Notes under the pieces: model-generated
What the model was told of the DNA's origin: nothing
What the model saw: the letters and a program-made list of their open reading frames with translations, nothing else
Database searches by the model: none
Program-made: the position numbers and the translations under genes
Assembly: GCA_017652965.1 (NCBI GenBank)
Contig: JAGBZZ010000001.1
Location: 1-9,024 of the forward strand
From: Clostridia bacterium
GTDB taxonomy: Bacteria > Bacillota_A > Clostridia > Oscillospirales > CAG-272
Direction of reading: 5' to 3'
Length of the DNA: 9,024 nt
Shown: positions 1-5,963 of the stretch, in pieces
Layout of the letters: each line of letters starts with the position of its first letter
Position numbering within the stretch: the stretch's first letter is position 1

Positions 1-250
1 AAATAAACCGCCGCGCAAGCGGTAAGGATGGAAAGGCGAGGTAAGAGCTCACCGATCCTGCGGTGACGTGGGATGCCATGTAAACCCTATCCGAAGCAAC
101 GCCTTTGGGCGGCACACCTCGGTGTGCCTGCGGTTCCCCGCCAAAGTCCCGATGGCGGCAGGAGGAAACTCCGAGCCTTGCGGTAACGCAGGGCAAAGAT
201 AGATGGTCGCGACCCGGAAACGGGTACAGAACCCGGCTTACAAGCACAGT
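1..250 (+). ncRNA. rnpB: RNase P RNA (class A-like), 5' part outside the window
   Basis: This is the catalytic RNA of ribonuclease P, which removes the 5' leader from precursor tRNAs. The sequence shows the conserved core GAGGTAAGAGCTCACC at 38-53. It also shows an AAACCC..ATCC.GAAGCAA block near 83-101, which resembles the E. coli class A segment AAACTCCACCCGGAGCAA. A GATAGATGGTCGC segment lies near 198-210, and the near-universal 3' signature ACAGAACCCGGCTTA is at 226-240. The 5' part, with the first conserved region and the 5' strand of helix P1, lies left of the window, so the gene is partial. The exact 3' end is inferred to be about 245-253, just before the terminator hairpin. The class A assignment is by eye. 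Small open frames across this region are not genes. Confidence 0.95.
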
Positions 251-253
251 TGT

Positions 254-279
254 AAGGAGGCCTTTTGGCCTCCTTTTTT
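254..279 (+). terminator. rho-independent terminator of rnpB
   Basis: A perfect 9-base-pair stem (AAGGAGGCC at 254-262 with GGCCTCCTT at 267-275) has a TTTT loop and runs into a T tract at 274-279. It follows the RNase P RNA 3' end by a few bases, so it should end that transcript. Confidence 0.93.
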
Positions 280-281
280 CT

Positions 282-541
282 TTCCGCAGATACAGTGCCG
301 CAAGCGCCTCTGCCGCCGTTTTTTAACGCGTTTTATGCCGTTTTTTGTCGTATGTAAACAAAACGCTACAAGAACAAAGTGCAAAGAATTTGTGAACGGC
401 AGGACATATTCGGGAAATGTCGACGGGGGTTGCGGCTATTCGCCTTTCTTTTTTTGCGGTGCTATGAACGCACAGTGAAAAATGCCTTGCTGGGGCTTTC
501 TTTGTGAAATGTGACGAAATAGAACTTTTTTCTTTGTATCC
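282..541. other. intergenic gap without a supported gene
   Basis: About 260 bases lie between the rnpB terminator and the promoter of the EIIC gene. The stretch is visibly richer in A and T than the genes around it, with several T runs (for example near 320-326, 335-341 and 451-457). I found no open frame with a convincing ribosome binding site, no tRNA, and no riboswitch or T-box core. Frames that cross it on either strand are low-complexity and look like no known protein. It may hold upstream regulatory sequence for the EIIC gene, but nothing specific can be shown by eye. Confidence 0.6.
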
Positions 542-542
542 C

Positions 543-571
543 TTTACAAAAGAGGCCTTTTGTGCTATACT
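543..571 (+). promoter_or_regulatory. sigma-70/sigma-A promoter of the EIIC gene
   Basis: A -35 box TTTACA (543-548) and a -10 box TATACT (566-571) are separated by exactly 17 bases. A TGC at 563-565 directly before the -10 box adds an extended -10 element. Transcription should start near 578-580, leaving a leader of about 20 bases before the ATG at 601. It is the only good promoter seen between the rnpB terminator and the gene. Confidence 0.8.
546..563. repeat. 18-base palindrome inside the EIIC promoter spacer, candidate operator
   Basis: ACAAAAG (546-552) is the exact reverse complement of CTTTTGT (557-563), around a 4-base centre AGGC. The palindrome begins in the last three bases of the -35 box and ends at the first base of the extended -10 TG. 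A protein bound there would sit on the promoter core. No T run follows and it lies upstream of the likely transcription start, so it is not a terminator of this transcript. Operator function is inferred from position only. Confidence 0.45.
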
Positions 572-600
572 GTATGACAAATTAAAGAGAGGAAGATCTG

Positions 601-1743
601 ATGATGGAAACAAATGAAACAACCGTGCTTGACCCCACCCCCTCGTTTTGGAACAGATTCCGTTCTTTTCTTGCCCGCAAGGACATTGTGTTTTCGGCAA
701 AGCGCTACGGCATTGATGCCCTCGGCGCGATGGCGCTCGGCCTTTTCGGCTCTCTTCTGATTGCTACGATCTTTAATGCGATCGGTCTTATTCCTTTCCT
801 GGCTTTTATGAAAACGATCGGCGGCTACGGTGCCCAGGCCGCGGGATGCGCGATGGCCGTGGCTATTGCCTACGCCCTGAAGGCGCCGCCGCTGGTCCTC
901 TATTCCTCGGCCCTTGTCGGTATGATCGCCAATTCCCAGGGCGGTGCCGGCGGCCCGCTTGCCGTGCTCCTTATCACCATTGTGGCGGTGGAGTTCGGTA
1001 AGGCCGTCTCTAAGGAGACCAAGGTCGATATCCTCGTCACCCCGTTTGTCACCGTCTTTGTCGGCGGCGGCCTTGCCGTCCTCCTTGCCGGCTATATCGG
1101 TAAGCTTGTCGGCTACATCGGCAGCTTTATCGGCTGGGCGACCCTCCAGCAGCCCCTTGTGATGGGTATCATTGTCTCTGTTGTGGTCGGTATCGCCCTC
1201 ACCCTGCCGATCAGCTCTGCCGCCATCTGTGCCGCCATCGGTCTTTCGGGCGCGATGGTCAACGGTGCGATCCCCGAAAATGCCGAGGGGCTTGCCCTTG
1301 CGGGCGGTGCGGCGATTGCCGGATGCTGTGCGCATATGGTCGGCTTTGCCGTGATGAGCTTCCGCGAGAACCGCTGGGGCGGTCTTGTCTCACAGGGGAT
1401 CGGTACCAGTATGCTGCAAATGCCGAATCTTATCAAAAATCCCCGCCTCTGGATCCCGCCCGTGGTGGCCTCGGCTATCACAGGCCCGCTGGCTACCTGC
1501 CTCTTCGGTATGAAGATGTACGGGGCGGCCATCAACTCGGGCATGGGGACCTGCGGCCTCCTCGGGCCGATCGGCATGATCCTTGGCTGGTACGGCGGTG
1601 AGTATCCCACCACCGTCGGCGTCCTCGATTGGGCCGGGCTTATCCTTGTCGCCTTTATCCTGCCTGCCGCCATCTGCTGGGGGCTTGGGGCGCTCCTTCG
1701 CCGCATCGGCTGGATCCGCGAGAACGATCTGAAGCTTTCTTAA
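601..1743 (+). CDS. PfoR-like PTS EIIC-family membrane protein
   Basis: This 380-residue integral membrane protein belongs, as I recognise it, to the PTS_EIIC_2 / PfoR family (permease-type subunits of the phosphotransferase system, some linked to regulation). A short cytoplasmic N-terminus (about 1-40) is followed by roughly nine or ten hydrophobic segments, near 41-60, 84-110, 118-136, 145-168, 186-210, 231-252, 286-303, 317-330 and 343-366. Family-like motifs are GGAGGPLAV (114-122), NGAIPENAEG (221-230), QGIGTSMLQMPNLIKNPRLW (265-284) and SGMGTCGLLGPIG (313-325). The length fits the family. The start at 601 is preceded by GAGAGG (587-592) at 8 bases; ATG 604 is an alternative. The gene stands alone, with its own promoter and terminator. 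No EIIA, EIIB or phosphorylatable domain is encoded with it in the window, so the substrate is unknown and a sensory or regulatory role is possible. Family is fairly certain, function is not. Confidence 0.88.
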   Translation: MMETNETTVLDPTPSFWNRFRSFLARKDIVFSAKRYGIDALGAMALGLFGSLLIATIFNAIGLIPFLAFMKTIGGYGAQAAGCAMAVAIAYALKAPPLVLYSSALVGMIANSQGGAGGPLAVLLITIVAVEFGKAVSKETKVDILVTPFVTVFVGGGLAVLLAGYIGKLVGYIGSFIGWATLQQPLVMGIIVSVVVGIALTLPISSAAICAAIGLSGAMVNGAIPENAEGLALAGGAAIAGCCAHMVGFAVMSFRENRWGGLVSQGIGTSMLQMPNLIKNPRLWIPPVVASAITGPLATCLFGMKMYGAAINSGMGTCGLLGPIGMILGWYGGEYPTTVGVLDWAGLILVAFILPAAICWGLGALLRRIGWIRENDLKLS

Positions 1744-1763
1744 GATCAGGTTGGCCTCCAAAT

Positions 1764-1807
1764 AAAAAGCAAGAGCAAACGCTATGCCGTTTGCTCTTGC
1801 TTTTTTT
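1764..1807. terminator. bidirectional terminator between the EIIC gene and asnB
   Basis: GCAAGAGCAAAC (1769-1780) pairs perfectly with GTTTGCTCTTGC (1789-1800), and one more G-C pair leaves a 6-base loop. A run of five A precedes the stem and seven T follow it, so it should work in both directions. The T tract overlaps the stop codon of asnB (1806-1808), so for asnB the hairpin starts about 5 bases after the stop. Confidence 0.93.
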
Positions 1808-3629
1808 ACAGTGCGGGATCGACCTCCACGTGATATGCCTCGAAGAAGGCATCCAGCTGGATCAGCCAACCGATAAGCTGGGGGCGGGACATCAGCTGGC
1901 CAAACCAGGTTGCATCCTCCCCGGCAAGCAGGGCATCCAGCCGCGCACGGTCAAGTAGGGGAGAAAGGCGGCAGGTGGGGTCGGCAAGGCGGCGCATCAG
2001 CATGTTGCGCACAAGCGCCTCATAGCGGGGGTTGTGGGTCTTCGGGTAAGGGCTCTTCTTCCGTGTCAGGATCTCCTCGGGCAAAAGGCCGCGCATGGCA
2101 TGGCGGAGAAGCGCCTTTTCCACCCCGTCCTCGAATTTTATGCGCCACGGGACGTTGTAAAGGTACTCTAAGATGCGATGGTCGGCAAACGGCACCCGTA
2201 CCTCAAGCCCGCAGGCCATGCTCATCCTGTCCTTACGCGCCAGCAGGTTGGTCATAAAGTAGTTGACAGATAGCCAGGTGGCAATGCGGCATAGGCGATC
2301 CTCCTCGCTCTCGTAGCCCGTCAGGGGGGTGTCTGCCACCGCACGGCGTGTCAGCTCCACCAGCCGCTCGCGCCCCTCCTCCACCCGCGCAAGCTCGGGT
2401 AGAAAGAGCGAGGCACGCACGGTCGGGTCATGGATCCAGGGGAAGTGCCCGCGTGAGAGCATCTCCGCACGGTAAAACCAGGGATATCCGCCAAAGATCT
2501 CATCGGCGCATTCGCCCGAAAGCACCACCGTGTGCCGTTTTTTGATCTCCCCGCAGAAAAAGAGGAGCGAGGAATCGATGTCGGCCTGCCCCGGCATATC
2601 CCGCATTCGCGCCGCCCTTTCCAAAAGGCGTGCTACCTCCTCGGTGGGGGCGGTGAGGATCTTGTGGTCTGTATGCAGATAGCCGGCAAGGCGGGCGGCA
2701 TAGTCCTCGTCTCGGTTCGGCTGAAACAGTGTGGGGGCATAGGCCTTGTTGTCCTCGTATTCAAACGAATAGCTGCAAAGGGTTTTTCCCTCCTCGCGAT
2801 AGGCCTCGGCCGCCAGGGCGGTAATGGCCGAGGAGTCAAGCCCACCGGAAAGCAGGGTGGCCAGGGGTACGTCGCTGACCAGCTGACGGCGGACGGCATC
2901 CCGCAAAAGGGTACGCACGTTCTCGATTGCCGAGGCACGGGTGGCGCAGGGCTCGTAGGCGCTCAGCTCCCAGTAGGGGAAATGACACATGCCCTCACGG
3001 TCGACGGTGGCACAGTATCCCCCCTTTAGCTGCAGGATCCCCTCAAGAACGCCACTATCCGGCAGCGTCACGGGTGAGAGATACAAAAGCTCAAAGATCC
3101 CGCGCCCACCAAGGCGGGCGGGCATGCCGCTTGCCGCCAGGATCCCCTTGACCTCCGAGGCAAAGTAAAAACGCCCTTCATGCTCGGCATAGTACAGTGG
3201 CTTTACACCAAGGCGGTCACGTGCCAAAAAGAGGGAGTCCCTCGCGGCATCGTAGACGGCAAAGGCAAAGATGCCGTTCAGGTGCTTCGGGCAGTCACTG
3301 CCAAAGAGAATATAAGAATACAGCACAAGCTCGGTGTCCGAGGCACTCTTCGGGCGGATGCCCGCACGCTGGATCTCGGCACGGACGGCCTCGCTGTTAT
3401 AAAGCTCTCCGTTATAAACAACGGTATATTCCACCCCGCCATGCACGCGGCGCATCGGCTGTGCCCCGCCTACGGGGTCGATCACCGTAAGGCGGTCGTG
3501 ATGCAGGGTGACACGCCCGCAGGAAAAATCACCGTGGGCGTCCGGGCCGCGATGCGCCATCGGGCGACCGGGGATAGGGGGGACGGGCCCCTCCCCGCGA
3601 TAGTCAAAGATGCCAGAGATCGAGCACAT
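1806..3629 (-). CDS. asnB: glutamine-hydrolysing asparagine synthetase
   Basis: The enzyme makes L-asparagine from aspartate, ATP and glutamine in the cytoplasm. The protein has 607 residues. The N-terminal class II glutaminase domain starts with the nucleophile Cys2 (MCSISGIF), exposed after removal of Met1. It contains HRGPD (26-30), Arg46, NGELYN (73-78) and Asp98, which fit the glutamine pocket, and ARDRLGVKPLYY (136-147). The C-terminal synthetase domain carries the ATP pyrophosphatase loop SGGLDSS (261-267), SGECADEIFGGY (371-382) and RKDRMSMACGLEVRVPF (465-481). It is longer than E. coli AsnB (554 residues) and matches the long Firmicutes form. The start was chosen because Cys2 must follow Met1 and a GGAGG lies 7 bases upstream; the open frame continues further upstream but without family similarity. 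It diverges from the acyltransferase gene and ends at a shared terminator. No residue appears to be missing. Confidence 0.97.
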   Translation of the reverse strand: MCSISGIFDYRGEGPVPPIPGRPMAHRGPDAHGDFSCGRVTLHHDRLTVIDPVGGAQPMRRVHGGVEYTVVYNGELYNSEAVRAEIQRAGIRPKSASDTELVLYSYILFGSDCPKHLNGIFAFAVYDAARDSLFLARDRLGVKPLYYAEHEGRFYFASEVKGILAASGMPARLGGRGIFELLYLSPVTLPDSGVLEGILQLKGGYCATVDREGMCHFPYWELSAYEPCATRASAIENVRTLLRDAVRRQLVSDVPLATLLSGGLDSSAITALAAEAYREEGKTLCSYSFEYEDNKAYAPTLFQPNRDEDYAARLAGYLHTDHKILTAPTEEVARLLERAARMRDMPGQADIDSSLLFFCGEIKKRHTVVLSGECADEIFGGYPWFYRAEMLSRGHFPWIHDPTVRASLFLPELARVEEGRERLVELTRRAVADTPLTGYESEEDRLCRIATWLSVNYFMTNLLARKDRMSMACGLEVRVPFADHRILEYLYNVPWRIKFEDGVEKALLRHAMRGLLPEEILTRKKSPYPKTHNPRYEALVRNMLMRRLADPTCRLSPLLDRARLDALLAGEDATWFGQLMSRPQLIGWLIQLDAFFEAYHVEVDPAL

Positions 3630-3660
3630 AAGAATTCCTCCGTATATCCTTTTTGTTGCC

Positions 3661-3666
3661 AGTATA
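3661..3666 (-). promoter_or_regulatory. possible -10 box for asnB
   Basis: On the minus strand the hexamer TATACT lies 31 bases before the asnB start codon, giving a leader of about 25 bases. I found no convincing -35 box at the usual 16-18 base distance and no TGN extension. A second similar hexamer, CATACT, lies at 3696-3701, also without a good -35 box. The asnB promoter is therefore only tentatively placed; it must lie in the 186-base divergent gap unless transcription enters from the right. Confidence 0.3.
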
Positions 3667-3732
3667 TGCGCAAGCAACCCTGGCCGCTCGCTTTTAGTAT
3701 GGACGTTTTCCCCCTCTTTTTTCCTGCGCCTC

Positions 3733-3761
3733 TTGCTTTTTTGCGGCGGCGTATGTATAAT
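3733..3761 (+). promoter_or_regulatory. promoter of the NAT_N/GNAT_C acyltransferase gene
   Basis: A perfect -10 box TATAAT (3756-3761) lies 17 bases after TTGCTT (3733-3738), which keeps the TTG of the -35 consensus. The predicted start is near 3768, leaving a leader of about 48 bases before the ATG at 3816. The region is the gap between two divergent genes. Confidence 0.65.
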
Positions 3762-3774
3762 GAAGGGGAAAAAC

Positions 3775-3794
3775 GCGGAAGGAACTCCTTCCGC
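3775..3794. repeat. 20-base palindrome in the acyltransferase leader, candidate operator or mRNA hairpin
   Basis: GCGGAAGGA (3775-3783) and TCCTTCCGC (3786-3794) are perfect reverse complements separated by two bases. The element begins about 7 bases after the predicted transcription start and ends 6 bases before the AAGAGGAG ribosome binding site. No T tract follows (the next bases are CTGCAAAAG), so it is not an intrinsic terminator. It could be a repressor operator on the DNA, or a 5' hairpin that protects or controls the mRNA. Confidence 0.55.
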
Positions 3795-3815
3795 CTGCAA
3801 AAGAGGAGCGGAGGA

Positions 3816-5027
3816 ATGAGGAAAACGATCGCACAGCTGATGGCCGACCTTGCCGTACAGCGCTATCCCGAGCATTGGGCCGAATTTTACGATGAGGTGA
3901 TGGATCGCTTTGATAAAGAGGGATGCCCCTATGCCACCGCCGGCTTCTACCGGGATCTGCAAAAGGACTACGCCCCCTTCTGTGAGCATCTGGAGCTTTA
4001 TTGCCGCGCCGCCGAGGAGGTAGGGAAAAACGAGGATCTTTCACGCCTTCTTGCCCTTCTTTGCCATGCCCTCACCAAGCGCGAAACGGCAACGGCCGAT
4101 ACCGACGTCTTCATCCCGCCTACACATCCAAGCGGTGCCGATCTTGCCTATGATATGCTTCCGGGGCTTGCCATCTGTTCGGCGATCCCGTATGCCGTTG
4201 CCCGCCACCGTGAGAAGGGGATCCCCGAGGAAAAGATCGCGGAAAACGTAAGGACGTTAGAGCGCGCCGTCAACGCCCGCATTCAGCTGTACGGCGCCCC
4301 CGGCTATCACCTTTTGCGCTGGCATCAGTACACCCTGGATGCCAAGCTTTTCATGCTTGGCCGCCTGCAGTATGAGCTGCCCGCCAAGTTCTCGGCCGCG
4401 GCGGCGGTGTTTTGTAGTACGGCCGGAGAGCATATCGCTCTGGCGGACGGGGCTACCGTGCATGCGGGTGGCCGCATTCTCGGCTCGTTTGCCTGTCGGG
4501 AGGCCGAGGGCTCGTTTGTGGCCGAGCTTGTAGAAACAGAGAACGCGTGGATCGGCCATCCCTATAGCGGGCGCGGCCTTATCGAGCCGAAGACCTGCCG
4601 CTTGGAAAAGGGGGAGTGGCAGTGCGTTTTGCGGCGCGGTGACCCTGTAGTTTCGGTGCACATCCCCGCCAGCGGCCCGCTGGACGAGGCGGCAGTCGGT
4701 GAGTCCTTTGCCATGGCCAAGGAGTTCTTTGCCACCTATTTCCCCCGGTTTTCCTACCGCGCCTTTGTGTGCTATAGCTGGCTGATGGATATGCAACTGG
4801 TCGATATCCTGGGTGAGGACACCAACATCTCCCGCTTTGTCAGCCGCTTTCATACCCTGACGATGAAAAGCGAGGGGGCAGGCGCCTTGCGCTTTGTCTT
4901 CCACCGTCCCGACAAGAACTTCCCGTACTCCGACCTGCCCGAGCGCACAACGCTGGAGCGTAAGCTGAAGGCGCTCTACCTTAACGACCGGGTCATATAC
5001 GAGGCATACGGATACCTGTTCCCTTAA
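3816..5027 (+). CDS. uncharacterised acyltransferase-domain protein (NAT_N/GNAT_C type)
   Basis: This 403-residue, probably cytoplasmic protein has no signal peptide or membrane segment. I recognise the layout of the family annotated as acyltransferase domain-containing protein (formerly DUF5596). It has a helical N-terminal part (about 1-150) and a C-terminal GNAT-like part. In the middle, HLLRWHQY (165-172) and LGRLQYEL (181-188) are family-like. The C-terminal part has VHIPASGPLDEAAVGESF (281-298), YRAFVCYSWLMD (314-325) and NISRFVSRF (337-345). The reaction and substrate are unknown to me and should not be assumed from the name. The start at 3816 is supported by AAGAGGAG (3800-3807) about 8 bases upstream; the frame stays open further upstream, but that part is antisense to asnB and its promoter region. 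It is divergent from asnB, convergent with the DUF2156 gene, and has its own promoter and terminator. The coding region is firm, the family likely, the function open. Confidence 0.85.
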   Translation: MRKTIAQLMADLAVQRYPEHWAEFYDEVMDRFDKEGCPYATAGFYRDLQKDYAPFCEHLELYCRAAEEVGKNEDLSRLLALLCHALTKRETATADTDVFIPPTHPSGADLAYDMLPGLAICSAIPYAVARHREKGIPEEKIAENVRTLERAVNARIQLYGAPGYHLLRWHQYTLDAKLFMLGRLQYELPAKFSAAAAVFCSTAGEHIALADGATVHAGGRILGSFACREAEGSFVAELVETENAWIGHPYSGRGLIEPKTCRLEKGEWQCVLRRGDPVVSVHIPASGPLDEAAVGESFAMAKEFFATYFPRFSYRAFVCYSWLMDMQLVDILGEDTNISRFVSRFHTLTMKSEGAGALRFVFHRPDKNFPYSDLPERTTLERKLKALYLNDRVIYEAYGYLFP

Positions 5028-5041
5028 AGAGCTATTCACAA

Positions 5042-5074
5042 AAAAGAGAGGCCCCGTCAAGAGGCCTCTCTTTT
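5042..5074. terminator. bidirectional terminator between the acyltransferase and DUF2156 genes
   Basis: AAAAGAGAGGCC (5042-5053) pairs perfectly with GGCCTCTCTTTT (5063-5074) around a 9-base loop. T-rich sequence follows on the plus strand, and an A run (5039-5045) gives a T tract on the minus strand. It lies 14 bases past the acyltransferase stop codon and 13 bases past the DUF2156 stop codon, so it serves both genes. Confidence 0.9.
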
Positions 5075-5087
5075 CTGTATGCTGTGC

Positions 5088-5963
5088 TTATACGCAGATC
5101 GTGGCACGCCATTTCGGCAGGATAGAAAGCGGATGGTAGGAAAGCTTGGAGGTGCGAAGCCCCTCGTCGTTCATATCGTCCTCGCGGTTGATAAGGGGGG
5201 TAAGGGTCGGCTCGCAGGTGGAGGCAAAGGCCGAGACGATCTTCTGATACGCGCCCGAAAAGCGGGTGTCTGCCTTTTCAATATGGACGGCCAGCATATC
5301 CCCAAGGATCTCGCCGCAGGCAAAGGCGGCTACACGGTCACCGACCGTCAGCATAACGCCCGTCATCCCGTATTCCTCATAGTGGTACAGCACCTCACGC
5401 GTCATGGTCAGCTCCTCGGCAAAGAGGGGGCGGGTGGCATGCAGTGCCTCAAACTCCGAAAGAAAGGCCGAAAGCCTGTCGGCGTGGGCAGGGGTGATGC
5501 GCTCGATACGGTGGTCGGGGTACAGGCGGTCAAAGCGGTTTACGTGGTTGCGCTGGCCGCTATAGCGCTTTCCGGCAAAGGTGCTAAGCGCCGCCGCATC
5601 GTACAGATAGTCGGATTCCCCGCGGTCATGCGTCAGGGTAGCGCCCGGATAGGCGGCCGCGATCCTCTCGCATTCCTCCTCCGAAAGGCCGATAAGATGC
5701 AAGGGGCGCCCCTCCTCACGGGCCCTTCTGCAAAGGCGGCTCATGGCACCGTTCGGGTCACGGCCGATGGGCGGCAGGTAGGCATCGGTCACCCCATCGT
5801 AGGCAAGGCGGACGGTAAGCGTTTCCTCCTCCTCACAAAAGGCAAGGCGGAAATAATCCCGCCACATGAAAAGCACACCGGGAAAATAGAGGCAAAGGTG
5901 GCGGGGCTCACGGGCAAAATAACGTCGAAAAAGTGGGAGATCACATAGGGTGGCGGTTTTCAC
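5088..5963 (-). CDS. DUF2156 protein (phosphatidylglycerol lysyltransferase C-terminal domain-like)
   Basis: This 291-residue protein belongs, as I recognise it, to DUF2156 (LPG_synthase_C), a double GNAT-like fold related to the catalytic domain of MprF and to FemX-type aminoacyl transferases. It lacks the MprF membrane flippase region and has no clear membrane segment, so it is probably soluble. Family-typical motifs are ESDYLYDAAALSTFAGKRY (116-134) with SGQRNHVNRF (135-144), HIEKADTRFSGAYQ (227-240), and NREDDMNDEGLRTSKLSYHP (259-278). The length fits a full protein. The start is a GTG whose bases overlap the topB stop codon (GTGA); AAAGGA lies 8 bases upstream. No in-frame ATG lies between the topB stop codon and Met33, and a start at Met33 would remove the family-like N-terminus. 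It is the second gene of the topB operon and is probably translationally coupled. Substrate and role are unknown; transfer of an aminoacyl group from tRNA is a family-based guess only. Confidence 0.88.
   Translation of the reverse strand: MKTATLCDLPLFRRYFAREPRHLCLYFPGVLFMWRDYFRLAFCEEEETLTVRLAYDGVTDAYLPPIGRDPNGAMSRLCRRAREEGRPLHLIGLSEEECERIAAAYPGATLTHDRGESDYLYDAAALSTFAGKRYSGQRNHVNRFDRLYPDHRIERITPAHADRLSAFLSEFEALHATRPLFAEELTMTREVLYHYEEYGMTGVMLTVGDRVAAFACGEILGDMLAVHIEKADTRFSGAYQKIVSAFASTCEPTLTPLINREDDMNDEGLRTSKLSYHPLSILPKWRATICV
5960..5963 (-). promoter_or_regulatory. GTGA stop-start overlap coupling topB and the DUF2156 gene
   Basis: On the minus strand the TGA stop of topB (5960-5962) and the GTG start of the DUF2156 gene (5961-5963) share two bases. 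An AAAGGA motif inside the end of topB lies about 8 bases before the GTG. This arrangement allows ribosomes that finish topB to restart on the downstream gene, which favours linked expression. Confidence 0.8.

Noticed and set aside
358..373. A catabolite-response-element-like string around AAAACGCTACA
   Set aside because: Against the consensus TGWAANCGNTNWCA it has about four mismatches, including both bases of the first TG, and lies almost 200 bases from the promoter.
203..478. A small + strand open frame overlapping the end of rnpB
   Set aside because: It starts inside conserved RNase P RNA, crosses the terminator and has no ribosome binding site or recognisable product.
323..700. A 125-residue - strand open frame across the gap and the start of the EIIC gene
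   Set aside because: It runs antisense through the promoter and the first codons of the EIIC gene, shows no family resemblance and has no convincing start.
565..1335. A 256-residue open frame on the - strand opposite the EIIC gene
   Set aside because: It is extremely rich in Arg, Asp, Gly and Lys, typical of the antisense of a hydrophobic membrane-protein gene, and resembles no family.
3775..3794. The leader palindrome read as an intrinsic terminator or attenuator
   Set aside because: No T tract follows the stem on either strand, and no alternative antiterminator pairing was seen in the short leader.
3180..3815. An upstream extension of the acyltransferase reading frame by 212 residues
   Set aside because: It is antisense to asnB and passes through the promoter and leader; the ATG at 3816 has a strong ribosome binding site and begins the family-like sequence.
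3630..3989. An upstream extension of the asnB reading frame by 120 residues
   Set aside because: Class II glutaminases need Cys directly after the initiator Met, and the ATG at 3627-3629 has a good GGAGG. The extension crosses the divergent promoter region and is antisense to the neighbour.
4257..5060. A 267-residue open frame on the - strand opposite the acyltransferase gene
   Set aside because: It is a shadow of the GC-rich coding frame, starts within the bidirectional terminator stem and has no family similarity.
5079..5948. A 289-residue open frame on the + strand opposite the DUF2156 gene
   Set aside because: It is antisense to a gene with clear family motifs, has biased low-complexity composition with many Gly, Lys and Arg, and runs through the shared terminator region without a ribosome binding site.
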